IMG/VR virus record: IMGVR_UViG_3300025137_000329 | Location: 1 to 22,367 of that record | Direction: 5' to 3' (one strand) | Source: a virus | Length of the DNA: 22,367 bases | In this document: positions 14,901 through 22,367 of the stretch, piece after piece | Layout: each line of letters starts with the position of its first letter | Position numbering within the stretch: position 1 is the first letter of the stretch | Position numbers and translations under genes: made by a program | Notes under the pieces: model-generated | What the model was told of the DNA's origin: nothing | Database searches by the model: none | Seen by the model: the letters and a program-made list of their open reading frames with translations, nothing else

Positions 14901-17900
14901 TGAGAGTCCTGATTCTTGTCATCGTTATTTCCATCAGGATTTGAATTAACCTCTGGTAACGTAATTATACTATGCCAACTATCTGTGTTTGGATCAAGTG
15001 TCATAGTGCCTTTCCACTTATAGTAAAGGCCTGCGAGATTACGAGTATGTGTCGCATGAGGATTTTGAATGATTCTAAAGTGTCTGTAATCAAGAGTAAT
15101 TAGTTTTCCATCATCAGGAATCTGTATACTTTGTATTTTTGAAACCTTACCTGATGTTGCACCTGTAACAATTTCATTCAGATTAAAATCACCAGAAGTA
15201 TCAGAAACATAAAGTCTATTGTTCAACTGATAATCAAGTCTTGCTGTTGTACCACCAGCCCCTGTAACTGTCTCTCCAGAAGTAAATGTATTTCCCGAAG
15301 AATTGGTATTACTATTAATAGAAGTAATATAACAAGCTAATCGTGCATCTCTTGGTTTTATCTGTGTGTTTGTACTGTTTGCACTATGATATACAAAGTT
15401 AAGATGATCTTGTTTTATAGCTGGTCTTAATTCTTGTTTTGTTGAATCAATAGAAGCACGATAGTCGGGATGTGATGGATCACCAACACCATGACCTGTG
15501 AATCCATCTGTGATGATTCCATTTTTAAATCTGTTGTTTCCTGAGCTATCTCCAATGAATCTTCCACTAGTTTCTGATTCAAGAAGTGTAAGTGCAGTAT
15601 AGTATTCAAGACGAGTAATTCTTTCTTCAAGAACACCAATGTCTTTCATCTTAAATCCACGATGGGATATTTTCTGCACACTTGTTGCCAAATCTCTTCT
15701 TGAATGTGGTACAATTTTATTTGCTTCAGAAAGAGGAAGTGATGGAAATGGTGGTATATGTAGTTTTGCAAGAACCATACCATCAGAAGGTGGAGATGGA
15801 GCTTTTGGGTCTGTTGAAGGAGTTCCCCGAATAGCCCTAAACTTACCTTGTCTGTTAATTACAACAAGATCAATACGGCCAAGATAGTATTCATAGTCGA
15901 GTGTGAAATCTGCGTTTGGTGGAGAATAATGTAATCCAGCACCTATTGTTGTAATCACAGTACTATCAGCAGGGTTAGTACTGATATTTGTTAGTGATGT
16001 AACCGAGTTTGCCGTATCCGTAATTCTAGGCCTAATGTCAATGTAGTCTCTGAGATCAAACGCTCTTCCATCTGTCGGAGAGATATAGAGAGGCACTTCT
16101 TGTGTACGAATAGTAGTATTACTTGGATTTACGTCATTGATAGGATAACTATCAACACCAAAGTAACCAATACCAGCACTAGTAACATGAGTAAAGTAAT
16201 CAAGTTTTACAATAAGAAATTCTGTAGAAAGTAAAGTAACCGATTTAAAAGGGTTCTTCTTTAAACGTGCGTGTTCGTAGAGATTGTCTCTCTGTCCACT
16301 ATCAAGAATAAACTTGTCTGTAACATCAACTCCAGCAGTCAATGAAGCAGGAATGGCACTGTACTTACGAACTTCTGTTACCTTATGAACATCTGCAAGT
16401 CCTAATCCCCACGGCCCATCAACACCTGATGCAACATCAGAAAGTTTGATACGAACATAACGATTCTTATTAATTGTTTTACTGATTTTAACAGCATCTG
16501 TACGTTTCTGTTTTGATGCAAATGTTGCGGATACTGTTCCTGTAGTATTAAAGTTTTCTTTCAGATCAATACGAAGTGCAGTTGTAGAAGCTGCACCAAC
16601 AAGACGATCTGAAGCTGCATTAGCACCCATTGCACCTGTTCCTGTCAGATCAATATTGAAACCTGATGGAAGAACTTTATGGTGTTTCTTACCACTGACA
16701 CTGGCGCCAGTAGTGTTTGCAACAATTGCAGCTGTTGCACTTGAAATTACAAGAATACGATTTGTTACATCTCCAAATCTAATATATTCTCCAACATTGT
16801 ATTCGTCATCTAAATCTGTTCCCGAACCTGTAACAACACGACCATTGACGGCAACTGTTCCTGTATGAGCAGATGTATGTGTATTTGCATATTGATTTAT
16901 TGCAAGATAGTAGTTGTCTTTAATGACTGAAGAGGATAAAGTTCCTGTAGAGTGTGTCCAAGACTGACCACCAAATTCTGCACCAGCTGTTACTGTTACA
17001 ATACCACCATTTGATATGGCAATGTTTTCTCTCTTGAGGAAAACGTGGTCAAGGTCAAGAGTACCAGCTGAATCTGTTAATCTTTTGACACCTGTTGATC
17101 CAACTGGGAATAATCCCCTTACGAATCCTGTTTCTTTTAACTGTGCTAAACTGTTTGATAAAACAGCATCAGCAGTTGAATTTGAGAATGAACCCCCTGA
17201 GTTGTCAAGGAAAACACTACGAACATTTGCAAAGTTTTGAGAGGACATTCTAACGTCATACAGATATAGATTATACAATCCAGTATTTGCACCGACTTGT
17301 CCAGACTTATATTCAAGAGCTCTTGCTCTTGCAGTGCCGATTTCAACACCAGCAACTTTACCAAGTCCTGCTGTCCCTGCACCATGAACATAACTGTTGG
17401 CTGCATTACTTCGAAGAGAAACAATACTGTGTTTGTTTAAATCCCATCCACCATTTACACCATAGACTTCAAGATAGTTTCCGTAGTTTGCTGATACAGC
17501 AACATCTTCAAGAGACTCAACTGTGTTTCCTTTTGGAACTTCAATAAATTTCGTTGCAGATGTTGCACGATCATATCCACGAACATATGCCTTGCCGGGC
17601 TCTACACCAATCGCAAGGAGTGCGTTGTTTCCACGAAAAGTTGATGTAAGTATTCCGTTATTGTCACCAGTTCTCAAATGTTCTCTTATACGAAGTCCGA
17701 AACCACGAACAATATAATCTCCTTCATTGTCTTTGGCCCGACTTGCAACGTAGTCTCTTATATAATTATAGTTTGCACTATCATGTTTCTTCTGTAACGC
17801 ACCTCTTTGAATTGAAACGTATTCAATAAAGTCTGTGTTTGCACCAAAAGAACTTCTAAGATTTCTTATCTGTAAAGTTGGAGTAAGTCTTAATCTGTCT

Positions 17901-18670
17901 GCGCCAGGAGCAGTATAATTATATGTACCACTTGCTGGGTCTGTTAAAGTTGTATCTGCGGTAGAAGTTACGACATTTTCGAAAACCTCAAAACCAACAC
18001 GAACACTTGCAAATCGTGATCTTTTACCGACAACCACTCCTTGCGTTGGAACACGAATAAAGTGATCCTTTGCAAAGATGACACCTTCACCGACAGTCAG
18101 TCTTGCACCATATCCTGTTGCGTTTGCTTGGGTAACAACATTACAACTAAGAGATGTGGCTGTGCCGTTTGTGTATGCAGAAGTAATCTTCTCCCCTGCA
18201 TTTGAAGCATCACCACTGAAAAGTTTATGTGTGCCATTAGAACTTGCACTTGTGTATTTTACGAAGAGAGTTTTTGTATCTAGTCCTGATGCTTCTGCAC
18301 CTGTAGCTGCATCAATAACATATGCTTTAATACCAGAAGTTGCACCTGTAAGGTCAAGGCCAACAAAGGCAGCTGCATTGACAGATGAACCAGCATCATT
18401 ATTGTCACGAATACGAATAAATCCAACTTGTTGATCGTAGTTGACTTCACATCCCTTTACTATTGCGCCTTCAGTAAAAGTTTTCTCACCCATTCTATCA
18501 ATTTGATTTTGAAGAATAGTCTGCATTTGAGTAAGCTCACGGCCTTGCACAGCAACGCCTGGCTTATAAAGAATCCTGTGAAAATTCTTTGTCTCATCAA
18601 AATCATCATAATAGGGATCAACATTGAAGTTCGTACTTAATGTGTTTGTATTTGCTACTGAACTACCCAT
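11966..18670 (-). CDS. Giant virion structural protein, DUF4815-like N-terminus (2234 aa)
   Basis: This is one third of the window. Residues about 18-75 (YDDFDETKNFHRILYKPG, VQGRELTQMQTILQNQI, GAIVKG) and KAYVRGYD near 360 match the DUF4815-type proteins of T4-like marine phages. Around 1300-1450 lies a beta-sandwich-like stretch (TTRLYGFFDGVNV, TSDASGNFYALFNLPN, LRFTDSP). About 1600-1800 begins CFIDPLAQTFSL and continues with GGYLTKVDLYFQ, a module shared by large baseplate or fibre proteins. Two linker zones interrupt it: a helical, charged segment (residues about 1245-1325) and an acidic Pro/Asp/Asn-rich stretch (about 1450-1515). It follows gp8 by 13 bases with an AGGAAG site. A baseplate or long-fibre-attachment role is inferred from position; the exact T4 equivalent is unclear. 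Confidence 0.82.
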   Translation of the reverse strand: MGSSVANTNTLSTNFNVDPYYDDFDETKNFHRILYKPGVAVQGRELTQMQTILQNQIDRMGEKTFTEGAIVKGCEVNYDQQVGFIRIRDNNDAGSSVNAAAFVGLDLTGATSGIKAYVIDAATGAEASGLDTKTLFVKYTSASSNGTHKLFSGDASNAGEKITSAYTNGTATSLSCNVVTQANATGYGARLTVGEGVIFAKDHFIRVPTQGVVVGKRSRFASVRVGFEVFENVVTSTADTTLTDPASGTYNYTAPGADRLRLTPTLQIRNLRSSFGANTDFIEYVSIQRGALQKKHDSANYNYIRDYVASRAKDNEGDYIVRGFGLRIREHLRTGDNNGILTSTFRGNNALLAIGVEPGKAYVRGYDRATSATKFIEVPKGNTVESLEDVAVSANYGNYLEVYGVNGGWDLNKHSIVSLRSNAANSYVHGAGTAGLGKVAGVEIGTARARALEYKSGQVGANTGLYNLYLYDVRMSSQNFANVRSVFLDNSGGSFSNSTADAVLSNSLAQLKETGFVRGLFPVGSTGVKRLTDSAGTLDLDHVFLKRENIAISNGGIVTVTAGAEFGGQSWTHSTGTLSSSVIKDNYYLAINQYANTHTSAHTGTVAVNGRVVTGSGTDLDDEYNVGEYIRFGDVTNRILVISSATAAIVANTTGASVSGKKHHKVLPSGFNIDLTGTGAMGANAASDRLVGAASTTALRIDLKENFNTTGTVSATFASKQKRTDAVKISKTINKNRYVRIKLSDVASGVDGPWGLGLADVHKVTEVRKYSAIPASLTAGVDVTDKFILDSGQRDNLYEHARLKKNPFKSVTLLSTEFLIVKLDYFTHVTSAGIGYFGVDSYPINDVNPSNTTIRTQEVPLYISPTDGRAFDLRDYIDIRPRITDTANSVTSLTNISTNPADSTVITTIGAGLHYSPPNADFTLDYEYYLGRIDLVVINRQGKFRAIRGTPSTDPKAPSPPSDGMVLAKLHIPPFPSLPLSEANKIVPHSRRDLATSVQKISHRGFKMKDIGVLEERITRLEYYTALTLLESETSGRFIGDSSGNNRFKNGIITDGFTGHGVGDPSHPDYRASIDSTKQELRPAIKQDHLNFVYHSANSTNTQIKPRDARLACYITSINSNTNSSGNTFTSGETVTGAGGTTARLDYQLNNRLYVSDTSGDFNLNEIVTGATSGKVSKIQSIQIPDDGKLITLDYRHFRIIQNPHATHTRNLAGLYYKWKGTMTLDPNTDSWHSIITLPEVNSNPDGNNDDKNQDSHGASTFEEWLAAQEDALGSDVDSLFTFGNMSADEKARMKKSMEDAGIAPWAVARKPTTPNTPDNTKDTGHIHSVSSSVTKKMRQQVLKVKIVGMKPTTRLYGFFDGVNVSGYITPTSSTFVPSAGMGTVLTSDASGNFYALFNLPNDNHLSFGVGQKSLRFTDSPRDIQGLNNTTTSADATYFVAGSTRVQSGTIESSRPPGTRTEDHAPPIPREENAPPDNDGDGETVSPPPADDANNGDDEDSGNQPNPNGFGNADEKAMSADEIGAALSVDPHDPVAHQAIINAFGGDNAAQGVFAPQPSAPKNPTIAGGASTQAVYEGLAADFGMFGGGCFIDPLAQTFSLMDSNIGSQSASGGYLTKVDLYFQAKDTSLGVSVEIREVDKRTGAITPTIVPFSQQNIPAADVNIDSRGTSDVPTTVRFVTPVYIAAQKEYAIVVRPDGGSPNYNLWCSRLGEQDLTATRTQKGNVGTRNRVTKQPAVGMLHASSNDRQYTPIQEEDMKFNLYIANFQANTTGVAVLKKPNTDFFVVDNVGNNALGATNSGFWEKRGEVVHGPMRLTMTSTIKGRANNNGVETVTGGTSGAIGIIRHVGIYANTGTGTATANDVVIDSTKPGTEFQVGETLTLKFAATGVATGQTAVIHSKNFAYGKLDYYNRVTYANSYLYIANTTGITTKQAGSVANAAHQFIPNSILTSRDEGFTANLVQRKELNQDVFYMHTDSPDLSETATELKTKFAPTTTTFESNSKEFQFNQTQYNTNRKFILSKSQERASSLTPTLEAEVRLFSTNSRVSPAIDIQRTYMVSVENEINSDQTNEATVYIPGRISSNTAGGSAKARYITKVVDLKDGQDAEDLKVFLDAYSPPNSNVNVYYKVLNREDNESFGDRGYVLMNDVTSNVVISSSTNRNDFSEREYDVAAFDDTYKNGANSTTGVLNYTNSSGVQFAGFKKFAIKIVMTATNPSNPPRVKNLRAIALQK

Positions 18671-18683
18671 TTATTCTTTCTTC

Positions 18684-20255
18684 CTAAAACGTAAAGACTA
18701 ATTTAAAGTCTTCATCTTGGTCAAACGACCGAGTTATTGCCTGTCTATTCTCTATGTATAACACTTTACCTGTAAATGGTTTTAGATCAGGTTTTGTGTT
18801 TGCAGATATTACACCATTTGCTCCAGAGGAAGTAACATTTTCTCCGCTTGTAAATAGTGTAGCAGAAGTATTTGTAACGTGTAAGACTCCTAGAGTATTA
18901 CCTGTATTCGTATTTGCGAACCTTACAACAGCTCCTGTTGCACCAGAAGTCGCACCTGTAACAGTTGTATCCTCTGTAAATCTTCCCGAAGCACTTACAC
19001 TTGTCAGTGTTAATCGTGTTGTTTGTGTAAGTCTCAATGCCGTTGCACTTACTCCGTTCTGGTATTTAGGGTCAATAATCAAACCGAATCTTCTATAATC
19101 ATTGACAATCGGTAAGGTATTTGCTTCCGACCTTGTAAGAGTCGTGTTAAAAATTAAGTTCTTTCCGTTCAACTCATTGATAGGGTCAGCACCATGACCA
19201 CCATGAGGAGGTATCATTGCCTTTCCAATTGCACCTGTACCATGTGAACTGTTTGCAGTAATTGATACATCGGCTCTTGAATAATTTGAACCAGCTGCAA
19301 TTATATTAATATATGATATTGCTCCTGCAACGACATTACTATAAGCTGTTGCACCCGAACCATCTCCTGTAATTGTTACCTTCGGAGTAACAACGTAATC
19401 TGAAGTCGTGTTTGGTGTAACAGTAAATGCATTATTAACTGTTGCTTTTCTTGTCGTACCCACATAATCAACAATCTCTCTTACCTGACCAATTCCAAGT
19501 CCGCCAGTAATTCTTATAACACTTCCGTTATAGACATCATCCGTACCACTTGCATTTGGTTTTAACGTAAGAGTATGTGTAGCAGTACCACTAACAATCA
19601 AAGTGTTGTTTGATACAATGGCATCAATTGCTGTGTTACTTGTTGATAGATAACCACTTCCACCTGTTGTTACATCAACGACTTGAATTGCACCATTTAC
19701 GGCTGCCTGTTGTATATCCCATTGTACTGAACTGTCATCAGCACTTAGAGTTTTTACTGGAATATAGTTTGTTGCAACAAAAGCTTCTACATCTGTACTT
19801 GAAATACTATACAGGAACTTCCAACGATATCCATCAGAAGTATTCAGTATTGTTGTTGCTGTTCCTGTGGGTTGAACTACCGAGTTTGCACCATTATTAT
19901 TAAAGAGACACTTATATACGTTATTTGAACTTGATAAAACAAAATAGTTATTTGAATAAAGTAATGTATCGGTATGATCATATTGTGCATAAAGAACATT
20001 GTTTGACCAGTTGTGTCTTTTAGCACCATGACTAACACCGCCTGGCAGTATCTTCTTCAAACCAATCATGTCTCTCCACACATTATAGTCAACATCTCCA
20101 ACAAAATCAGTTTGAGCTGGAACTACAGTTTCATCTGCATAAGGATGAATCCTTGATATAAACAAATACAAAATTGAGGTTGAATCTGCAAGTGCAGCTT
20201 TAAACTTCTTTGCATTGTCGATTGAAAAATTCTGTGTTACTACATTAACGGCCAT
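18684..20255 (-). CDS. 8: Baseplate wedge protein gp8
   Basis: The 523-aa product carries the gp8 N-terminal core: an FKAALADSTSILYLFISRI stretch with HPYADE nearby, then VWRDMIGLKKI, ysnNYFVLSSSNNVYKCLF, and the signature DGYRWKFLYSIS followed by VEAFVATNYIPV. gp8 is a dimeric wedge component that binds gp7 and gp10 in the T4 baseplate. This protein is longer than T4 gp8 (334 aa), as in other marine T4-like phages. The extra length includes a GATSGATGAVV / FTSGENVT module (about residues 425-480) that recurs in the neighbouring structural genes. GGAAG precedes the ATG at 20255 and a consensus late promoter lies about 24 bases before it. Confidence 0.88.
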   Translation of the reverse strand: MAVNVVTQNFSIDNAKKFKAALADSTSILYLFISRIHPYADETVVPAQTDFVGDVDYNVWRDMIGLKKILPGGVSHGAKRHNWSNNVLYAQYDHTDTLLYSNNYFVLSSSNNVYKCLFNNNGANSVVQPTGTATTILNTSDGYRWKFLYSISSTDVEAFVATNYIPVKTLSADDSSVQWDIQQAAVNGAIQVVDVTTGGSGYLSTSNTAIDAIVSNNTLIVSGTATHTLTLKPNASGTDDVYNGSVIRITGGLGIGQVREIVDYVGTTRKATVNNAFTVTPNTTSDYVVTPKVTITGDGSGATAYSNVVAGAISYINIIAAGSNYSRADVSITANSSHGTGAIGKAMIPPHGGHGADPINELNGKNLIFNTTLTRSEANTLPIVNDYRRFGLIIDPKYQNGVSATALRLTQTTRLTLTSVSASGRFTEDTTVTGATSGATGAVVRFANTNTGNTLGVLHVTNTSATLFTSGENVTSSGANGVISANTKPDLKPFTGKVLYIENRQAITRSFDQDEDFKLVFTF

Positions 20256-20278
20256 TTTATTCTTCCAGTATTATCAAC

Positions 20279-20286
20279 TATTTATA
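20279..20286 (-). promoter_or_regulatory. T4-type late promoter (TATAAATA) before gp8
   Basis: An exact TATAAATA on the coding strand in the 36-base gap between the 674-aa gene and gp8, about 24 bases before the gp8 start. Confidence 0.75.
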
Positions 20287-20291
20287 CACCA

Positions 20292-22316
20292 TTACGAATA
20301 GGTTATATCAATCATATGGAAATATTCTGCATTTGCAACTTTAGCAGTAGTCGTATTTCCATTATATACGGGCGTAATCTTCATTGCAGAGTTTCCATAG
20401 ACTGTAACAGCTCTGAAATCTGCATTTCCTTTTGGTGTTGGTGCATAGACGGCATTTGCAGTTGCAACACGAACCCAAGTGTTTCCTGAGACAATATTTG
20501 CAGAATTGAAGAAAGTATTGTTACCATATAATAGATTACGAGTACCAACAACATTAAAAGGTACATTTGCAAATCGAGTAAAGAATTGTGTATCACTTGC
20601 CCAGAAAAGAGCAGACTGAGTATTCGCAACGTAAACTCCACCCTGTCCTCGTATCATGTGGGAAGTTAACGCTTCAATACTTTCAGCTGATGAGACTGCT
20701 GACGCAGTTACCGAAGTGTCAATCATAAATCGACCGAATCGTTTAACTCCAGCTGGATGTGCAGTTTTCTCAACTACCTTTCTATAATCTTTGGTATTTG
20801 TTTTACTCTTAACTACATAAGATAAATCTTGATAATAGTCACTATCTTGAACTACAAAACTTGATGACAAGAAACCTCTTGTGTCAGTATAAGAACCAGA
20901 CTCACTGATAACACCTGTTGTATCGACAATACCAACCGCATTTGCAGTCTTTGCAGACCCAGCAGATGTGCCTCTTGCTGGAGTCTCATTTTCAGCAGAA
21001 AGATTTTGAAGTGTGACAAGACTATCTTTTGAATACGCCGTTCCCTTTTTATTTACAACAATTGTTGAGATTGAGCCTGGAGCGTTCAGAATAGTAACCT
21101 GTGCGTTTCTTCCAAGAATTGTTCCTGTACCACCACCAGCTGCCGTTGCCTCTAAGTTTAACTCCTGTATTGATTGTTGAACAATGGTTGCACTTGTTGG
21201 AAGAGTTTTATACCCATATCCAAACTCACCCTGATAGATACTTGTAATCTTACCAATTGCAAGATTTTCAAACTTGAGAGCTGCTGTTAAATGACTGTGA
21301 ACATTTGCAACTCTTACATTCGAAGAACCTGAGGCTGCATTACCACCTCCCAATCCAAATGCTCTATTTGTACCAACATTTAATGCAACGTGAGAGAAGT
21401 TATTAATCGTATCTGTATTAACTAAAATGTTACCATCATTCGAAACAGCGTTAATGGTGAAATTGGCAAGTTTTCCCGAGCCACCTTTAATTGAAATGGT
21501 TGCTCCAGTTGTATATCCATTTCCACCATTTGCAAGAACAAATCTTACAGCAGAAGTATCGTTTGTTGATTCCACCGAACCATTTGCAAGAGAACCAGTA
21601 ACCTGATCAGTGAAGGCAAGTCTATCACCAACTCTGTGAAATGCACCACCCTGTATAATCGCCACATTTGCAAGTGGGCCTGTTGCAGTATACACCTGTG
21701 CAGTAAAATCATCTATACCAGAAGATACAGTCTCGTCATTTCTAAATGTACCATTGATGTTTGACAAATCATATCTAAAAACACTAACACCATTTTCATT
21801 TGTTTCGGTAATAGATTGAACTCTTGCTTGAGCACCACTTAATGCACCAAGTATTGTCTGACCACCTTGAGCTGCAACATCTCCTGTTCTATGTACAACA
21901 CGAATGTAATCAATAGTTGTAAAACGACCATCACTTACTTTGAGAAGTTGTGTGGAAGGATAAAAGACTTCTGCCTTGTCATTGAACAATGCATGAAAGA
22001 GAAGTTTAATTGAGTTCTCTGTTCCCTTTGCACGATAGAAACTCAGAACATTCTTCATAAAGAGGCGTTCATCACCAGCAATATTCTTTGGTATATCGAC
22101 AAGAACTTCTCTCTTGAACCAATCAAGATACTCTGATGTTGTTCTGTCAATGTCTTGGTAGTTTAGAAGATTCTTAGATTTCTCTGTGACATTACCATCT
22201 TGTTCTGTGTATTCATAATACGCCTTTATGAACTTAACAAGAAGTGGGCCCTCATCTCGTATAAAATCAGGAAACTGATTCTCAACAAGAGTTGAGATTT
22301 TTAATTCGGTACTCAT
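20292..22316 (-). CDS. Virion structural protein, probable baseplate wedge component (gp7 position)
   Basis: This 674-aa protein has a conserved helical N-terminus (VENQFPDFIRDEGPLLVKFI followed by KAYYEY; then YLDWFKREVLVDIPKNI, and FYRAKGTENSIKLLFHALF) that I recognise from large structural proteins of T4-like marine phages. The rest is beta-rich with Gly/Thr/Asn repeats, including GALSGAQARVQSI and GGNGYTTGATISIKGGSG modules. It lies directly before gp8, where T4 has gene 7, so a wedge role is likely, but I see no direct similarity to T4 gp7 and do not assign the symbol. Its ATG shares a base with the stop of the preceding gene (TAATG). The gene ends five bases before the gp8 promoter. Confidence 0.75.
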   Translation of the reverse strand: MSTELKISTLVENQFPDFIRDEGPLLVKFIKAYYEYTEQDGNVTEKSKNLLNYQDIDRTTSEYLDWFKREVLVDIPKNIAGDERLFMKNVLSFYRAKGTENSIKLLFHALFNDKAEVFYPSTQLLKVSDGRFTTIDYIRVVHRTGDVAAQGGQTILGALSGAQARVQSITETNENGVSVFRYDLSNINGTFRNDETVSSGIDDFTAQVYTATGPLANVAIIQGGAFHRVGDRLAFTDQVTGSLANGSVESTNDTSAVRFVLANGGNGYTTGATISIKGGSGKLANFTINAVSNDGNILVNTDTINNFSHVALNVGTNRAFGLGGGNAASGSSNVRVANVHSHLTAALKFENLAIGKITSIYQGEFGYGYKTLPTSATIVQQSIQELNLEATAAGGGTGTILGRNAQVTILNAPGSISTIVVNKKGTAYSKDSLVTLQNLSAENETPARGTSAGSAKTANAVGIVDTTGVISESGSYTDTRGFLSSSFVVQDSDYYQDLSYVVKSKTNTKDYRKVVEKTAHPAGVKRFGRFMIDTSVTASAVSSAESIEALTSHMIRGQGGVYVANTQSALFWASDTQFFTRFANVPFNVVGTRNLLYGNNTFFNSANIVSGNTWVRVATANAVYAPTPKGNADFRAVTVYGNSAMKITPVYNGNTTTAKVANAEYFHMIDITYS

Positions 22317-22367
22317 TAATAGCCACCACCGCCACTACTAGTACTACTTCCAGCACTAGATGTCGAG
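22316..22367 (-). CDS. C-terminal end of an upstream gene (partial; possibly gp6)
   Basis: Only the last 16 codons are present, reading STSSAGSSTSSGGGGY and a TAA stop that overlaps the next ATG. A Ser/Gly-rich flexible tail cannot identify the protein. T4 gene order would put the baseplate wedge gene gp6 here, but that is positional inference only. The open frame to the window edge and the coupled stop support a real gene. Confidence 0.55.
   Translation of the reverse strand, partial: STSSAGSSTSSGGGGY

Overview
The window is a dense, AT-rich stretch of a T4-like contractile-tailed phage (myovirus), and every supported gene is on the minus strand. Read in the direction of transcription (high to low coordinates) it follows the T4 late-gene order: baseplate wedge, distal tail and fibre genes, neck (gp13, gp14, gp15), terminase (gp16, gp17), then the first codons of the tail sheath gene gp18. 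The protein types match the T4-like myoviruses of marine bacteria (the cyanophage and pelagimyophage kind): a gp8 larger than T4's, a giant DUF4815-type virion protein, small MAHF-type and RPCPT-type conserved proteins, a 2OG-Fe(II) oxygenase and glycine-rich fibre proteins. A Gram-negative marine host is inferred from this and from a phage-borne outer-membrane barrel protein.

Right part (11966-22367): the 3' end of an unidentified gene, a 674-aa structural protein in the T4 gp7 position, gp8, and a 2234-aa DUF4815-like virion protein. Middle (7777-11969): a 69-aa small protein and two consecutive fibre modules. Each module is a fibre protein followed by a glycine-rich, adhesin-like protein (339+280 aa and 401+288 aa). 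The 280-aa protein has its blocks in circularly permuted order relative to the 288-aa one. T4 genes 9-12 and wac are not recognisable here; this fibre set occupies their place.

Accessory block (5202-7755): a 93-aa conserved protein, a 2OG-Fe(II) oxygenase, a 130-aa conserved protein, a secreted TIGR02001/Gcw_chp-type outer-membrane protein and a 2-Cys AhpC-type peroxiredoxin. The last two look host-derived. Left part (1-5131): gp13, gp14, gp15, gp16, a secreted thermonuclease (SNase) lodged between the terminase subunits, gp17, and the start of gp18.

Regulation: the T4 late-promoter octamer TATAAATA occurs on the minus strand in four of the few short gaps (before gp8, the 401-aa fibre gene, gp13 and gp18) and once inside gp16. 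I saw none on the plus strand. Many junctions are translationally coupled (TAATG or ATGA). The gap between the thermonuclease gene and gp17 also carries a near-consensus sigma70-type promoter pointing the opposite way. No gene-free stretch exceeds about 75 bases, and I saw no tRNA, CRISPR array, insertion sequence or integrase.
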